This document shows positions 39,155 through 47,218 of a stretch of DNA of 64,000 nucleotides, one piece after another (position 1 is the stretch's first letter; each line of letters starts with the position of its first letter). This DNA comes from Paraburkholderia madseniana (GTDB lineage: Bacteria > Pseudomonadota > Gammaproteobacteria > Burkholderiales > Burkholderiaceae): contig NZ_VOSW01000014.1 of the NCBI RefSeq assembly GCF_009690905.1, positions 1-64,000 on the forward strand, read 5' to 3'. The translations under genes were made by a program, and so were the position numbers. The notes beneath the pieces are model-generated. The model searched no databases. It was not told where the DNA came from and saw only the letters and a list, made by a program, of their open reading frames with translations.

Positions 39155-40600
39155 TCAATCTTTGCGCCGGGTGTTGCCCACTTTGGCGTAGCGATCCTCC
39201 CACGCTTCCTGTTCCGCGTCGCATGCGGCGGGGACATCCGGGCATCGCGTGGAAGCGGCAATGCCGTCCCGATGCGCACGGCCGTCGTGGTTCGCCATTA
39301 GCCGGTAGAGTGTCGCACGCGAGATGTCGAGCTCGCGTGCTGCGTGAAGTGACCGGCCGCGATGACGACGCAGGGCCGCTGCAATGGCATTTCGTTCCGC
39401 GGCTTCGCGCACCTGGGTCAGCGTGTTGTCGCCTTCGCTCAACAGATAGTCCAGTTCCAGCTCGGCCGGGCCAAGCACGCGCCTATCCGACATCACGATC
39501 GCACGACGGACGCGGTTCACGAGTTCGCGAACATTACCGGGCCAGCTATGCGCGTACATCGCCTTAATCGCTTCACCGGAGAATCCGCGGATCCGATGAG
39601 CGGCGTCGGCGCGGTATTTTTCCAGTATGTGATATGCGAGTACCTCGATGTCCTCGCCACGCTCCCTGAGCGGTGGCTCCGCTATGCGCAGCACACACAG
39701 CCGGTGATAGAGATCTTCGCGAAACGTTTGCTCGGCGACGGCCTTTTCGAGCGCGACATTAGTTGCGGAAATGATCCGCACGTCCACATCGATGGACTCC
39801 GTACTACCGAGCCGCTGAATCTTCCTGTCCTGCAGAAAACGCAGCACGATAGACTGACTTTCGAACGGCAAATCACTGATCTCGTCGAGGAACAGCGTCC
39901 CGCCGTGCGCGGCCTCGATGCGGCCAATTTTGCGTTGGAACGCACCCGTGAAGGCTCCACGTTCATACCCGAACAACTCGGATTGCACGAGATGATAGGG
40001 AAGCGCCCCGCAATTGATTGCTACCAAGGGGCCATTGCGCCGCACCGAACGCTTGTGGATAGCCACGGCCGTCAATTCTTTACCCGTGCCCGACTCGCCG
40101 GAAATCAGCACGGGTGCGTCGCTGTTCGCAACTTTGGTTATGGCGCGAAACAGCTCTTTCATCGTACGACAGGTACCGACCATTTCATTGTCAACCGTGA
40201 GCGGATCTGGTTCCGTGCTGAGTACCATCATGCCATGCTCATGCCCAATGGTATCGACAAGGCTGTCGAGCTCATAAGGAACGGTGACAAACCGTGAGAA
40301 ATACCGTCGGATCACACTGCGCTGAAGTTCGTTCGTTAGCTGAGGCACGGCGAGGATGCCGACCCAGCCTATCCCCCCCGTGGCGAAGCAGGATTGGAAA
40401 CTGGCAAGTTCGCGTGACGAGAAGCCGCTCGCGAAGTCGAACACGCCTACGGTTGGATGGTGCGCGGCGAGATAAGCCCTGGCCGCCCGACCGGATCTCA
40501 GCGGCGCAACCTCCCAGCCACGTTGTCCGAGTTTGTCGCACAGACTCCGCTCGGGTGAACGGGACACATAAACTAACGATCGATAAGATTGGTTGTCCAA
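39155..40600 (-). CDS. Sigma-54-dependent activator, VpsR/BerB-like
   Basis: About 481 residues from TTG 40600, which has AGGAAAAGG upstream; other in-frame starts run to 40765, so the start is uncertain. The N-terminal part is an atypical receiver ([25 protein letters not shown]), as in VpsR-like proteins, which may sense c-di-GMP. The AAA+ domain has GESGTGKE near residue 167, GAFTGA near 214 and [13 protein letters not shown]. The C-terminal Fis-type helix-turn-helix is [20 protein letters not shown]. In Burkholderia, BerB of this family activates the cepacian genes, so control of this polymer cluster is the likely role. Confidence 0.85.
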   Translation of the reverse strand: MDNQSYRSLVYVSRSPERSLCDKLGQRGWEVAPLRSGRAARAYLAAHHPTVGVFDFASGFSSRELASFQSCFATGGIGWVGILAVPQLTNELQRSVIRRYFSRFVTVPYELDSLVDTIGHEHGMMVLSTEPDPLTVDNEMVGTCRTMKELFRAITKVANSDAPVLISGESGTGKELTAVAIHKRSVRRNGPLVAINCGALPYHLVQSELFGYERGAFTGAFQRKIGRIEAAHGGTLFLDEISDLPFESQSIVLRFLQDRKIQRLGSTESIDVDVRIISATNVALEKAVAEQTFREDLYHRLCVLRIAEPPLRERGEDIEVLAYHILEKYRADAAHRIRGFSGEAIKAMYAHSWPGNVRELVNRVRRAIVMSDRRVLGPAELELDYLLSEGDNTLTQVREAAERNAIAAALRRHRGRSLHAARELDISRATLYRLMANHDGRAHRDGIAASTRCPDVPAACDAEQEAWEDRYAKVGNTRRKD

Positions 40601-41287
40601 ATCGGAACCTTTTCCTGTTGATGATCCTTTACCCAGGACTGCCAGGACTATCACCCCATTTGGTATGCGGATTGTTGAAATTGTCGTATGCGGATCCGTA
40701 AATAAAATCGACTTCCACGCAACAGCAATTCTTGTCGACTGGTCGGGTAGGTTGTACGTCACCAACTCAGGTGCTAACTATCAGACAAAACACGCAGCTT
40801 CCAGACTCCGTAGGAAGCTTTAATAAAATAAGACGAATTACACCTTTTTCACGCCACTTAGGGTTGTCCATTATGCGCATCAACATCCGCCAAACTATCG
40901 CTCTTATTGGCGCCGTGCGCCTGACCAACTGGGCGCGAATCACCGCATTCCTAATCAATCAACAGGAAACGCCGGGGTCGCACTGGAGATCGCGATATGC
41001 AGTTGGCAGCGCTGCGATGATGACCAGGCGCACCGAGCGAGTCGACATAGCGGGTCGGTCCCTGTGGGTTGCGTGCCGCGCGTTGCGAGTCACGCAGCCA
41101 TGTTATATGGAAAAAAATTGAACGGCGTGTGACAGGCGCGAACGCTCTGGGTAGTGTGGCCGCTGAGCGCAGCATTTACCCGCTTGCGTAGCGCCGGATT
41201 GCGCGGAATGCCATTGCGCCAGGTCGCACCAAATCGCGCAATTAGTTTCTAACTAGACAAATGATCTGTCTGACATAAGGAGTTACT
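40601..41287. other. Divergent intergenic region
   Basis: Up to 690 bases between the activator and the PAP2 phosphatase gene. The part near 40820-40860 is AT-rich (tttaataaaataagacg). A 129-codon frame on the plus strand (40732-41121) has no ribosome binding site, no family motif and Arg-rich random composition, so I do not call it. An AAGGAG site at the end serves the next gene. No sigma-54 core with correct spacing was found. Confidence 0.4.
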
Positions 41288-41914
41288 GTGCGGCTGCTAT
41301 CTTATGTCACCAACTTCGGCGATCCTTACCTGACGTCGCTCCTCGCGGGTGTCGTCATGCTGTGGCTTGCAGCGACGCGGGCGTGGCGACCATTGCTTGC
41401 CTGGACGTGCTGTTTTAGTTTGGGAGTATTGGCCGTCGCAGCAAGCCGGATTGCCCACGCAGCCTGGGGGGTCGAAATACCCGCGCTGAACTTTGCGGTC
41501 ATCAGCGGTCATTCCATGCTGGCCAGCGCGGTCTATCCAACGACTTTTGGCCTCTGCGCGACTCAGGCGAAACCACGCACTATTGCGCTGGCTTATCTTT
41601 TCGGCCTCGCTTGCGCATTAGCGATCGGCGTATCGCGGGTCCTCATGGGCTTGCATTCAACCGCCGAAGTCGTGACCGGATGGCTGCTCGGCACGCTTAT
41701 CGCCGGCATGACGTGCAGCCTGATGGCTCAGTCACGTGTCCGCACCTTTTCAGTCGGGAAATTCTCGATGCACGACTCCACGCCGTTCGCCGCGGTCGCT
41801 ATGGCGCTCATCGTGATTTGTCACGGCAAGGTCGTGCCCGTTTCCAGCTGGCTCGACAGCAACGCGTCCGAAGTGACGCAATGGAGCAAAGCGCAAGCGG
41901 TTGAACCGCGCTAG
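41288..41914 (+). CDS. PAP2-superfamily membrane phosphatase
   Basis: 208 residues from GTG 41288, supported by AAGGAG. It has five or six membrane helices. The PAP2 motifs 2 and 3 are visible as SGHSMLASAVYP and SRVLMGLHSTAEVVTGWLLG, with the catalytic His in each. Motif 1 (KX6RP) is not clear. Such enzymes remove phosphate from lipid phosphates such as undecaprenyl pyrophosphate. Beside a polymer cluster it would recycle the lipid carrier. It converges with the hydrolase gene, and only 16 bases separate the stops. Confidence 0.82.
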   Translation: MRLLSYVTNFGDPYLTSLLAGVVMLWLAATRAWRPLLAWTCCFSLGVLAVAASRIAHAAWGVEIPALNFAVISGHSMLASAVYPTTFGLCATQAKPRTIALAYLFGLACALAIGVSRVLMGLHSTAEVVTGWLLGTLIAGMTCSLMAQSRVRTFSVGKFSMHDSTPFAAVAMALIVICHGKVVPVSSWLDSNASEVTQWSKAQAVEPR

Positions 41915-41930
41915 ACAGAACTGTGTCGCG

Positions 41931-43817
41931 TCATGCCGAGTTTTTGGCCCGGGGAGAACTTGCTGGGACGTCCGATTCGCGACTCGCGCTTCTATTTTTT
42001 CCAGCGCCGATGCCGGCATGAGCTGGGCGCGATGCAACTGCGGCGCCGACCGCTTTCGTTGCAGGGGAGACTTTGTCGTCTGTGGCGGCGCTATGGAATA
42101 CTGCGCGTAGCAGCTCCTCACATACGGCTATCACATCTTCCCGTGCAATTCGACTCAGCACCTCATGATCCATGGTGCGAACAATGAGTGCATGCGCACG
42201 CGAGAGCTTTTTCAAACGGCGACCATTCACACCAAAGTGCATATGAAGTTCGCCGAGGCTATGGTCCCGCGGGCTAAAGAGCAGGCGAACGTGAACACCG
42301 TCCGCGTCCAGTCGCTGAAACAGTTTGCGGACCTCGTGGCTTTCCGTCGCCGGGCACAGCACTTCGCCACTCCAGGCCGCCACCATGTCCTGTACATACG
42401 CAATTGCGTGTCGCCACATCGTGCGCAGGGCGGGTCCAAGCCGCGCGTGGCCGCGGATCACCTCGAGCCACTTCCCGGCGCGCATCATGGAGCGCAGATA
42501 GACTCGCGGCGACCCCGGCCTACGCTCGGCCGCGCCTTGCATCGTGCATCCGTCCGGCAGGACAAAGGCGACCGGATTGACCATAATGAGTCCACGCACC
42601 GCGCGGTTCAGTCTCGTCGCCTGCAACGCCGCGTATGCCCCCGCGCAGATGCCGAACACTACGACGTCTCGGTAACCGCGTCCGGCAAGCCAATCCGCCG
42701 CGCGGGACAGATCCCCCCCCATCGCATCGAGGACCGTTTGGCCAGGACCGCCGGTGCGTGCCGCAGAACAACTGTCGCCAAGCCCTTCGGCGTCGATTCG
42801 CAGCGACGCGAAACCGCGCTTCGCGAGTTCCCGTCCGAGCTCCACACCAAAACGTCCGTCGCCGACGTGATGCGTGGCGGCCGTATTGGCGATTAGAAGC
42901 ACGGGCGTGTGCTCACGCGCTGTGCGCCGCATGGCAGGTTCACACAGGATGCAGAAAACACGCCCGCCCGCCACGTGCACCGGGTATTCCATGGCGGACG
43001 TGCTGACGAGAACCGGGCTCGCATCAACCGACACTGCCGGCGCCCGGATGCACCGCTCAACCCCCTCCGACAACCAGTCCGCCACCCTGTTCAGCAGTAA
43101 TTCCGGGAGCTCGGTCAGCCATGCGGTCTGGAGTACCTGTGTGTAGTTCTCGAAGGCTACAGACTCCACGCAGGCGCCATTGCGTTCATAGTGGGCAACG
43201 AGCTGGTGACTGCCGTCGCGCTGGCCGCTGTGAGCGATCAGGATCCGCTGCGCGGGTACCTGTGCCTCGTTGCACAGGTCGAGGTCGCCGATTGTTTCAA
43301 GCGCCTGCACACTGACCCTATGGCCCAGGATGTCCCGCGCCCCAGGCTGCGTCTGCTCATGGTCTGCGCCAACACCTGCGGTCTGTTTCCAGGTCTGATT
43401 CAGGATGTTCATTTCGCGCCAAAAAAGACGCGTCGACCGAACCGGTGCGAGCATGGCGATCGATTCGATTTCGCGCTTGCGCGCCGCCCATGCAGCGACC
43501 GTTGCGCCCAAGCGAAACCCCGCGAGGGAAACCCGCTCTATGCCGGTGATGCTCCTCAAATAGTCGATTGCCTCGATAACTTCGTCCGCCCAATCGGAGG
43601 GACACACCAGACCTTCGCCATCAATGGAATCGCCTGTCCCCCGATAATCGAAACGCAAAACCGGAACGCCGCGTGCGGCCAGACGCTGCGCGAGTTCGCG
43701 CAGCGCTTGATGCAGCCACATTGCCTCGTGCCCGAAGGGGTTACAAAGCACCACACCCTTGTTACCGTCGGCCGGATGCAGCCAGCCAAAATGCCCATTG
43801 AAAATGACAGGTTTCAT
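41931..43817 (-). CDS. Tandem alpha/beta-hydrolase protein, exosortase-hydrolase-like
   Basis: 628 residues with two alpha/beta-hydrolase halves. The first (about 1-290) has LRFDYRGTGDS and, at the nucleophile elbow near residues 99-103, GFRLG. The second (about 300-560) has LRIDAEGLGDS and GICAG at residues 389-393. Neither elbow holds the usual Ser: Arg stands in the first and Cys in the second. The halves resemble the paired hydrolases seen with exosortase-type polymer clusters, here in one polypeptide. A late His in SPRDHSLGE or MDHEVLS could be catalytic in the second half. The start overlaps the stop of a small upstream frame by four bases. The C-terminal 60 residues are low complexity. 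The function is unknown; acyl transfer or hydrolysis is possible. Confidence 0.8.
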   Translation of the reverse strand: MKPVIFNGHFGWLHPADGNKGVVLCNPFGHEAMWLHQALRELAQRLAARGVPVLRFDYRGTGDSIDGEGLVCPSDWADEVIEAIDYLRSITGIERVSLAGFRLGATVAAWAARKREIESIAMLAPVRSTRLFWREMNILNQTWKQTAGVGADHEQTQPGARDILGHRVSVQALETIGDLDLCNEAQVPAQRILIAHSGQRDGSHQLVAHYERNGACVESVAFENYTQVLQTAWLTELPELLLNRVADWLSEGVERCIRAPAVSVDASPVLVSTSAMEYPVHVAGGRVFCILCEPAMRRTAREHTPVLLIANTAATHHVGDGRFGVELGRELAKRGFASLRIDAEGLGDSCSAARTGGPGQTVLDAMGGDLSRAADWLAGRGYRDVVVFGICAGAYAALQATRLNRAVRGLIMVNPVAFVLPDGCTMQGAAERRPGSPRVYLRSMMRAGKWLEVIRGHARLGPALRTMWRHAIAYVQDMVAAWSGEVLCPATESHEVRKLFQRLDADGVHVRLLFSPRDHSLGELHMHFGVNGRRLKKLSRAHALIVRTMDHEVLSRIAREDVIAVCEELLRAVFHSAATDDKVSPATKAVGAAVASRPAHAGIGAGKNRSASRESDVPASSPRAKNSA

Positions 43818-43990
43818 TGTTCTAAGCGCTGATAGCGGTTAACGTCTCGCGTCAGGGTTGGATTACCGAATGGCATGCTCGTTTTCTCAGACAGTACTAA
43901 CGCGCCCAGTAAGCGCCGTTCCCCGCCAAAGTTAAGTGCGCTCTCACACACACGATCCGGCGCCCGAGCGATTGCCTCCTGTCCCGGCAT
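43814..43990 (-). CDS. Small coupled open frame upstream of the hydrolase gene
   Basis: 58 residues from ATG 43990, with GGAGCAG upstream. The stop overlaps the next start as ATGA, which argues for translational coupling and against a chance frame. The middle part, ESALNFGGERRLLGALVLSE, looks like the first beta strands of another alpha/beta-hydrolase, so this may be the stump of a third hydrolase domain. I do not recognise a stand-alone family. Confidence 0.4.
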   Translation of the reverse strand: MPGQEAIARAPDRVCESALNFGGERRLLGALVLSEKTSMPFGNPTLTRDVNRYQRLEQ

Positions 43991-44043
43991 CGGCTGCTCC
44001 GCCGCCGGCTCCGCGGCGCCCGCGCCCGAGACGACATCCGACG

Positions 44044-44098
44044 ATTGACTTGCATCCCGATCAAATACTGTATAAATGCACAGTGCTGTTTTTATATT
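44044..44098 (+). promoter_or_regulatory. Second copy of the LexA-box promoter, upstream of sctQ
   Basis: This 55-base stretch matches 5018-5072 with five mismatches. The first LexA box is intact, CTG-N10-CAG at 44068-44083. The second is weakened to CTG-N10-CGG at 44086-44101. TTGACT at 44045-44050 is the same -35 candidate. No SOS gene follows; the next genes on this strand are sctQ and sctR, with the sctQ start 220 bases on. Either it gives damage control to the secretion genes or it is the broken head of a lost imuA-like unit. Confidence 0.7.
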
Positions 44099-44319
44099 CG
44101 GAGACACAACTTCGTAGACACAATCCACACCCGCGCACCGCAGCGTCCTGAAACTACGAATTGCCGCGCCGCAGACGCCATGCACCGTCAATACAATCGA
44201 CTGTCGAACCTGCTGATCCGCTACTGACGATCCGTTCTCCTTCCGCCGGCTTCCGCGATGAACAACTCGATCCTGCCGCGCGCACGCGGTCTTTCCGGTG
44301 AGCCGACCACCCCTGGTGA

Positions 44320-45522
44320 ATGGGTTCGCTGATGCGACGCGACGCGGTCATGCCGCCCGCCGGACTCGCGACACCCTCCGCGCTCGACGCTTCGCCTCTC
44401 CTGCCGCGCCTCGCCGCGGCGGCGGCACGTGGGCTCACGCGCGCTTACACCGCGCAAGCGCCGCTTGCTGTGACGATCGGCACGACGCCGTATCAGCTCG
44501 CATGGCGCGCACATGCCGCGCCCGCTGACGACGCGCGCGCGTATCGTTTTGCTGTCGGGCCGGCGCACGGCACGCTATGGATCGACACGCTCGCGGAACA
44601 CACATGGCTTGGCGACGCCGCGCACGAAGCCGTGCCCCCCGTGCTGCGCTGCGCGCTGCTGGCGGACCTGTGCGCCGGCATGATCGCAGGCTTGCAGGCA
44701 CTCACGCGGCAGCACGTCGAACTACTGCCACCGCCCGTCGGCCAGCCCTTTAACGCGCCCGCTGCGGCCGCCGGCCACGAGTCCGAACCGTTTGCCGCGC
44801 GCGGCTGGCGGACGGACCCGGCCGCGCTTTGCTTCGAGTTGAGCCGCGCGCAAGACGGCTGGCGCTGTCACGGCGCCCTCACGTTCGACACGCCGGATGC
44901 GCTCGGCGTGTTTTTCGGCGGCGCACCGGCGCCGGCTGCCGGCGCGAGTACGACCTTCGCGCAACTGCCGGTGCCGCTCAAGTTTGAAATCGGCCGCACC
45001 GAACTGACGGTGGCGGAACTCTCGGACGTCGTGCGCGGCGACATCATCGCGATCGAGCGATGGCGCGCGAAAGGTCAGAACCTGCTCTGCTCGGCGCGCG
45101 TACCTGGTACACCCGGATGGGAAATCGAGGGGCGCCCGACAGGCAACCGAATCGTCGTCGAACGAATCAAGGAGATGCCGTTGGAACAGTCACAATCGCC
45201 TGACAACTCGCCCGCGCCGGCCACGTCGGCGGCCGGTGCGGCCGACGACGCGCCGCAGCAAGCCGGCGCGCGCCAGCTCGACACGCTCGCCATCGACCTG
45301 GGCTTCGAGCTGCCGTCCCGCTCGATGCCGCTCGCGGAACTCGGCGCGCTGCAGCCCGGCGCCGTGATCGAGATGGAACAGGGCATCAACCAGAGCGTCA
45401 TCCATCTTGTCGCGAACGGCATGCTGATCGGCACGGGCACCCTGATCGCGGTCGGGCAGAAGCTCGGCGTGCGGGTCACCGCGATCAATCCGCCGGCGCC
45501 GCACAACGCACGCGAGCGCTAG
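44320..45522 (+). CDS. sctQ: Type III secretion C-ring protein SctQ
   Basis: 400 residues (396 if ATG 44332 is used; that ATG overlaps the stop of a 24-codon frame by one base). The N-terminal part is weakly conserved. Two SpoA domains are seen. The first (about 215-285) has VPLKFEIGRTELTVAELSDV. The second (about 322-395) has LDTLAIDLGFELPSRSMPLA and ends in VGQKLGVRVTAI. SctQ builds the cytoplasmic sorting platform under the export gate. An internal start making a shorter C-terminal product is known in this family; ATG 45175 (MPLEQSQS), before the second SpoA domain, would fit. It is followed by sctR after a three-base gap. No sctP is seen upstream. Confidence 0.9.
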   Translation: MGSLMRRDAVMPPAGLATPSALDASPLLPRLAAAAARGLTRAYTAQAPLAVTIGTTPYQLAWRAHAAPADDARAYRFAVGPAHGTLWIDTLAEHTWLGDAAHEAVPPVLRCALLADLCAGMIAGLQALTRQHVELLPPPVGQPFNAPAAAAGHESEPFAARGWRTDPAALCFELSRAQDGWRCHGALTFDTPDALGVFFGGAPAPAAGASTTFAQLPVPLKFEIGRTELTVAELSDVVRGDIIAIERWRAKGQNLLCSARVPGTPGWEIEGRPTGNRIVVERIKEMPLEQSQSPDNSPAPATSAAGAADDAPQQAGARQLDTLAIDLGFELPSRSMPLAELGALQPGAVIEMEQGINQSVIHLVANGMLIGTGTLIAVGQKLGVRVTAINPPAPHNARER

Positions 45523-45525
45523 GCG

Positions 45526-46194
45526 ATGGGCAATCTGCCAAATCCCGTCGCGCTGGTCGCGGTCATCGCCGCGCTCGGCATTGCGCCGTTCGCGGCGCTG
45601 ATGGTGACGAGCTACACCAAGCTCGTCGTCGTGCTCGGACTGTTGCGCTCCGCGCTCGGCATCCAGCAGGTGCCGCCGAACATGGTGCTCAACGGCATCG
45701 CGTTGATCCTCTCGCTCTTCATCATGGCGCCCGTCGGCATGACGATCCGCGACGGTCTGCAACAGCAGCATTTCGATGCGTCGGGGCAACTGTCGGTCGC
45801 CGACGTGACGACGCTGGCCGATTCCGCGCTGCCGCCGATCAAGGACTTCCTCGTCTCGCACACGCGGCTGCGCGACCGCGAGTTCTTCGTCAAGACGGCG
45901 ACGAGCGTCTGGCCGAAAAACCGCGCCGACGGCCTGAAAGACGACGATCTGCTGGTGCTCGTGCCGAGCTTCACGCTCGCCGAACTGACGAAGGCATTCC
46001 AGATTGGCTTCGTGATCTACATCGTATTTATCGTCGTCGATCTGCTGGTCGCCAACATCCTGCTCGCGCTCGGCATGCAGATGATCTCGCCGACCACGAT
46101 CTCCGTGCCGTTCAAGCTGCTGCTGTTCGTCGCGCTCGACGGCTGGTCGCTGCTGGTGCACGGCCTGGTGTTGTCGTATCGGGTGGCGGGATGA
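45526..46194 (+). CDS. sctR: Type III export gate protein SctR
   Basis: 222 residues, four membrane helices, normal FliP/SctR length. The diagnostic N-terminal stretch has APFAALMVTSYTKLVVVLGL, then LRSALGIQQVPPNMVLNGIA. The C-terminal helices have GFVIYIVFIVVDLLVANIL and SVPFKLLLFVALDGW. Five SctR copies with SctS and SctT form the export channel in the inner membrane. The gene follows sctQ by three bases and overlaps the next gene by four (ATGA). The usual next gene, sctS, is absent at this place. Confidence 0.95.
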   Translation: MGNLPNPVALVAVIAALGIAPFAALMVTSYTKLVVVLGLLRSALGIQQVPPNMVLNGIALILSLFIMAPVGMTIRDGLQQQHFDASGQLSVADVTTLADSALPPIKDFLVSHTRLRDREFFVKTATSVWPKNRADGLKDDDLLVLVPSFTLAELTKAFQIGFVIYIVFIVVDLLVANILLALGMQMISPTTISVPFKLLLFVALDGWSLLVHGLVLSYRVAG

Positions 46195-46997
46195 AAACGG
46201 CGCCCGGCGCATGGCTATGGCACGCGCTGCTCGCCCTCCTGTGCGCGCTGGCCGCTTCGGGTTCCGCACCCGCGCAGAGCGTGACCAACGCTGGCGACAC
46301 ATTCTCGACCCTCGCCCGCGAATGTGCGCCGAACGTCGATCGTGAAACGCTTGCCGCGCTCGTGCGCACCGAATCGGGCTTCAATCCGTATGCGATCGGC
46401 GTCGTGGGCGGGCATCTGCAGCGCCGGCCGGCGACGCTCGCCGTGGCGCTCGCCACCGCACGCGAACTCGATGCGCAAGGCTTTAGCTACAGCGTCGGTC
46501 TCACGCAAGTGAACAACCGCAATTTCGCGCGCGCGGGCGAGACCGTCGAGTCGATCTTCGAGCCGTGCCGCAACCTGCACGCCGGCGCCGCCGTCCTCAC
46601 CGAATGCTTTGCCCGCTCGCGTGGAACGACGCCGGACCCGCAGCAGGCGCTGCGCGCGGCGCTGTCGTGTTACTACAGCGGCAATTTCACGACCGGGTTC
46701 GAAACGGGTTACGTGAGCCGCGTCGTCTCGAACGCACGGGTCCAATCGGAGGGCGGCGCCGTTCAACCGATACCCGTGGTGCGGGACGCTCCCGCTGCGC
46801 CGCGTAGCCCGGGCCTGCGAAGCGCGCCGCTTGCAATGCAAAACGCAGCGCAGCGTCCCGCCGGCGAAACCGGCTTGCGCACGAACCGCAACAGCACCTC
46901 CACCTGCCGTTCCCGCGCACCGGTCGTGATGACTTGCCGCGGCCTGTCCGTCGTGCAAGCGCGGGCGATGTGCGTGCGCTGCCTCGACGCACGCTGA
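46191..46997 (+). CDS. Lytic transglycosylase of the secretion locus
   Basis: 268 residues. The signal peptide is about residues 1-29 (LCALAASGSAPAQ). The SLT/VirB1-type domain has LARECAPNVDRETLAALVRT followed by ESGFNPYAIG, with catalytic Glu61, then SYSVGLTQVNNRNF and YYSGNFTTGFETGYVSRV. It cuts peptidoglycan glycan strands to let the secretion apparatus pass. The C-terminal 40 residues, rich in Arg, Cys and Ser, do not look like the family. It overlaps sctR by four bases, so it is translationally coupled, and lies 221 bases before the giant gene, which ends in a LysM domain. Confidence 0.9.
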   Translation: MKTAPGAWLWHALLALLCALAASGSAPAQSVTNAGDTFSTLARECAPNVDRETLAALVRTESGFNPYAIGVVGGHLQRRPATLAVALATARELDAQGFSYSVGLTQVNNRNFARAGETVESIFEPCRNLHAGAAVLTECFARSRGTTPDPQQALRAALSCYYSGNFTTGFETGYVSRVVSNARVQSEGGAVQPIPVVRDAPAAPRSPGLRSAPLAMQNAAQRPAGETGLRTNRNSTSTCRSRAPVVMTCRGLSVVQARAMCVRCLDAR

Positions 46998-47218
46998 CAG
47001 CCCCGGCCTCCCACACGCCGGCGGCTATCTTGCCGGCAATTCGGCACATTTCGTAAATCAAGCTCACTGCGCCGCCCGCACCCCGCATCACGCTACGAAA
47101 CACGATACGGCCGGCCGCGCGGCGCCTCCTTACACTCGAATGAGCACTGCACGCGCGGCGCCTGGACGCGCACGCCTGTATGCGACGCGCGGTGGCACAT
47201 GGTCGATCGGAGGCTTTT

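Noticed and set aside
40732..41121. 129-codon plus-strand frame between the activator and PAP2 genes
   Set aside because: No ribosome binding site, no motif and Arg-rich composition; treated as intergenic.
36927..41287. Possible sigma-54 (-24/-12) promoters upstream of manC and the PAP2 gene
   Set aside because: GG and GC pairs were found but with spacing of 7, 8, 9, 11 or 15 rather than 10, so no site is claimed.
44258..44332. 24-codon frame ending on the possible sctQ start at 44332
   Set aside because: The one-base overlap hints at coupling, but the frame is too short, has an in-frame stop just upstream and shows no similarity to SctP. It was used only to discuss the sctQ start.
45190..46302. 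370-codon minus-strand frame opposite sctQ and sctR
   Set aside because: Both plus-strand genes are certain from SpoA and SctR motifs; the antisense product is His/Arg/Asp-rich and unlike any protein.
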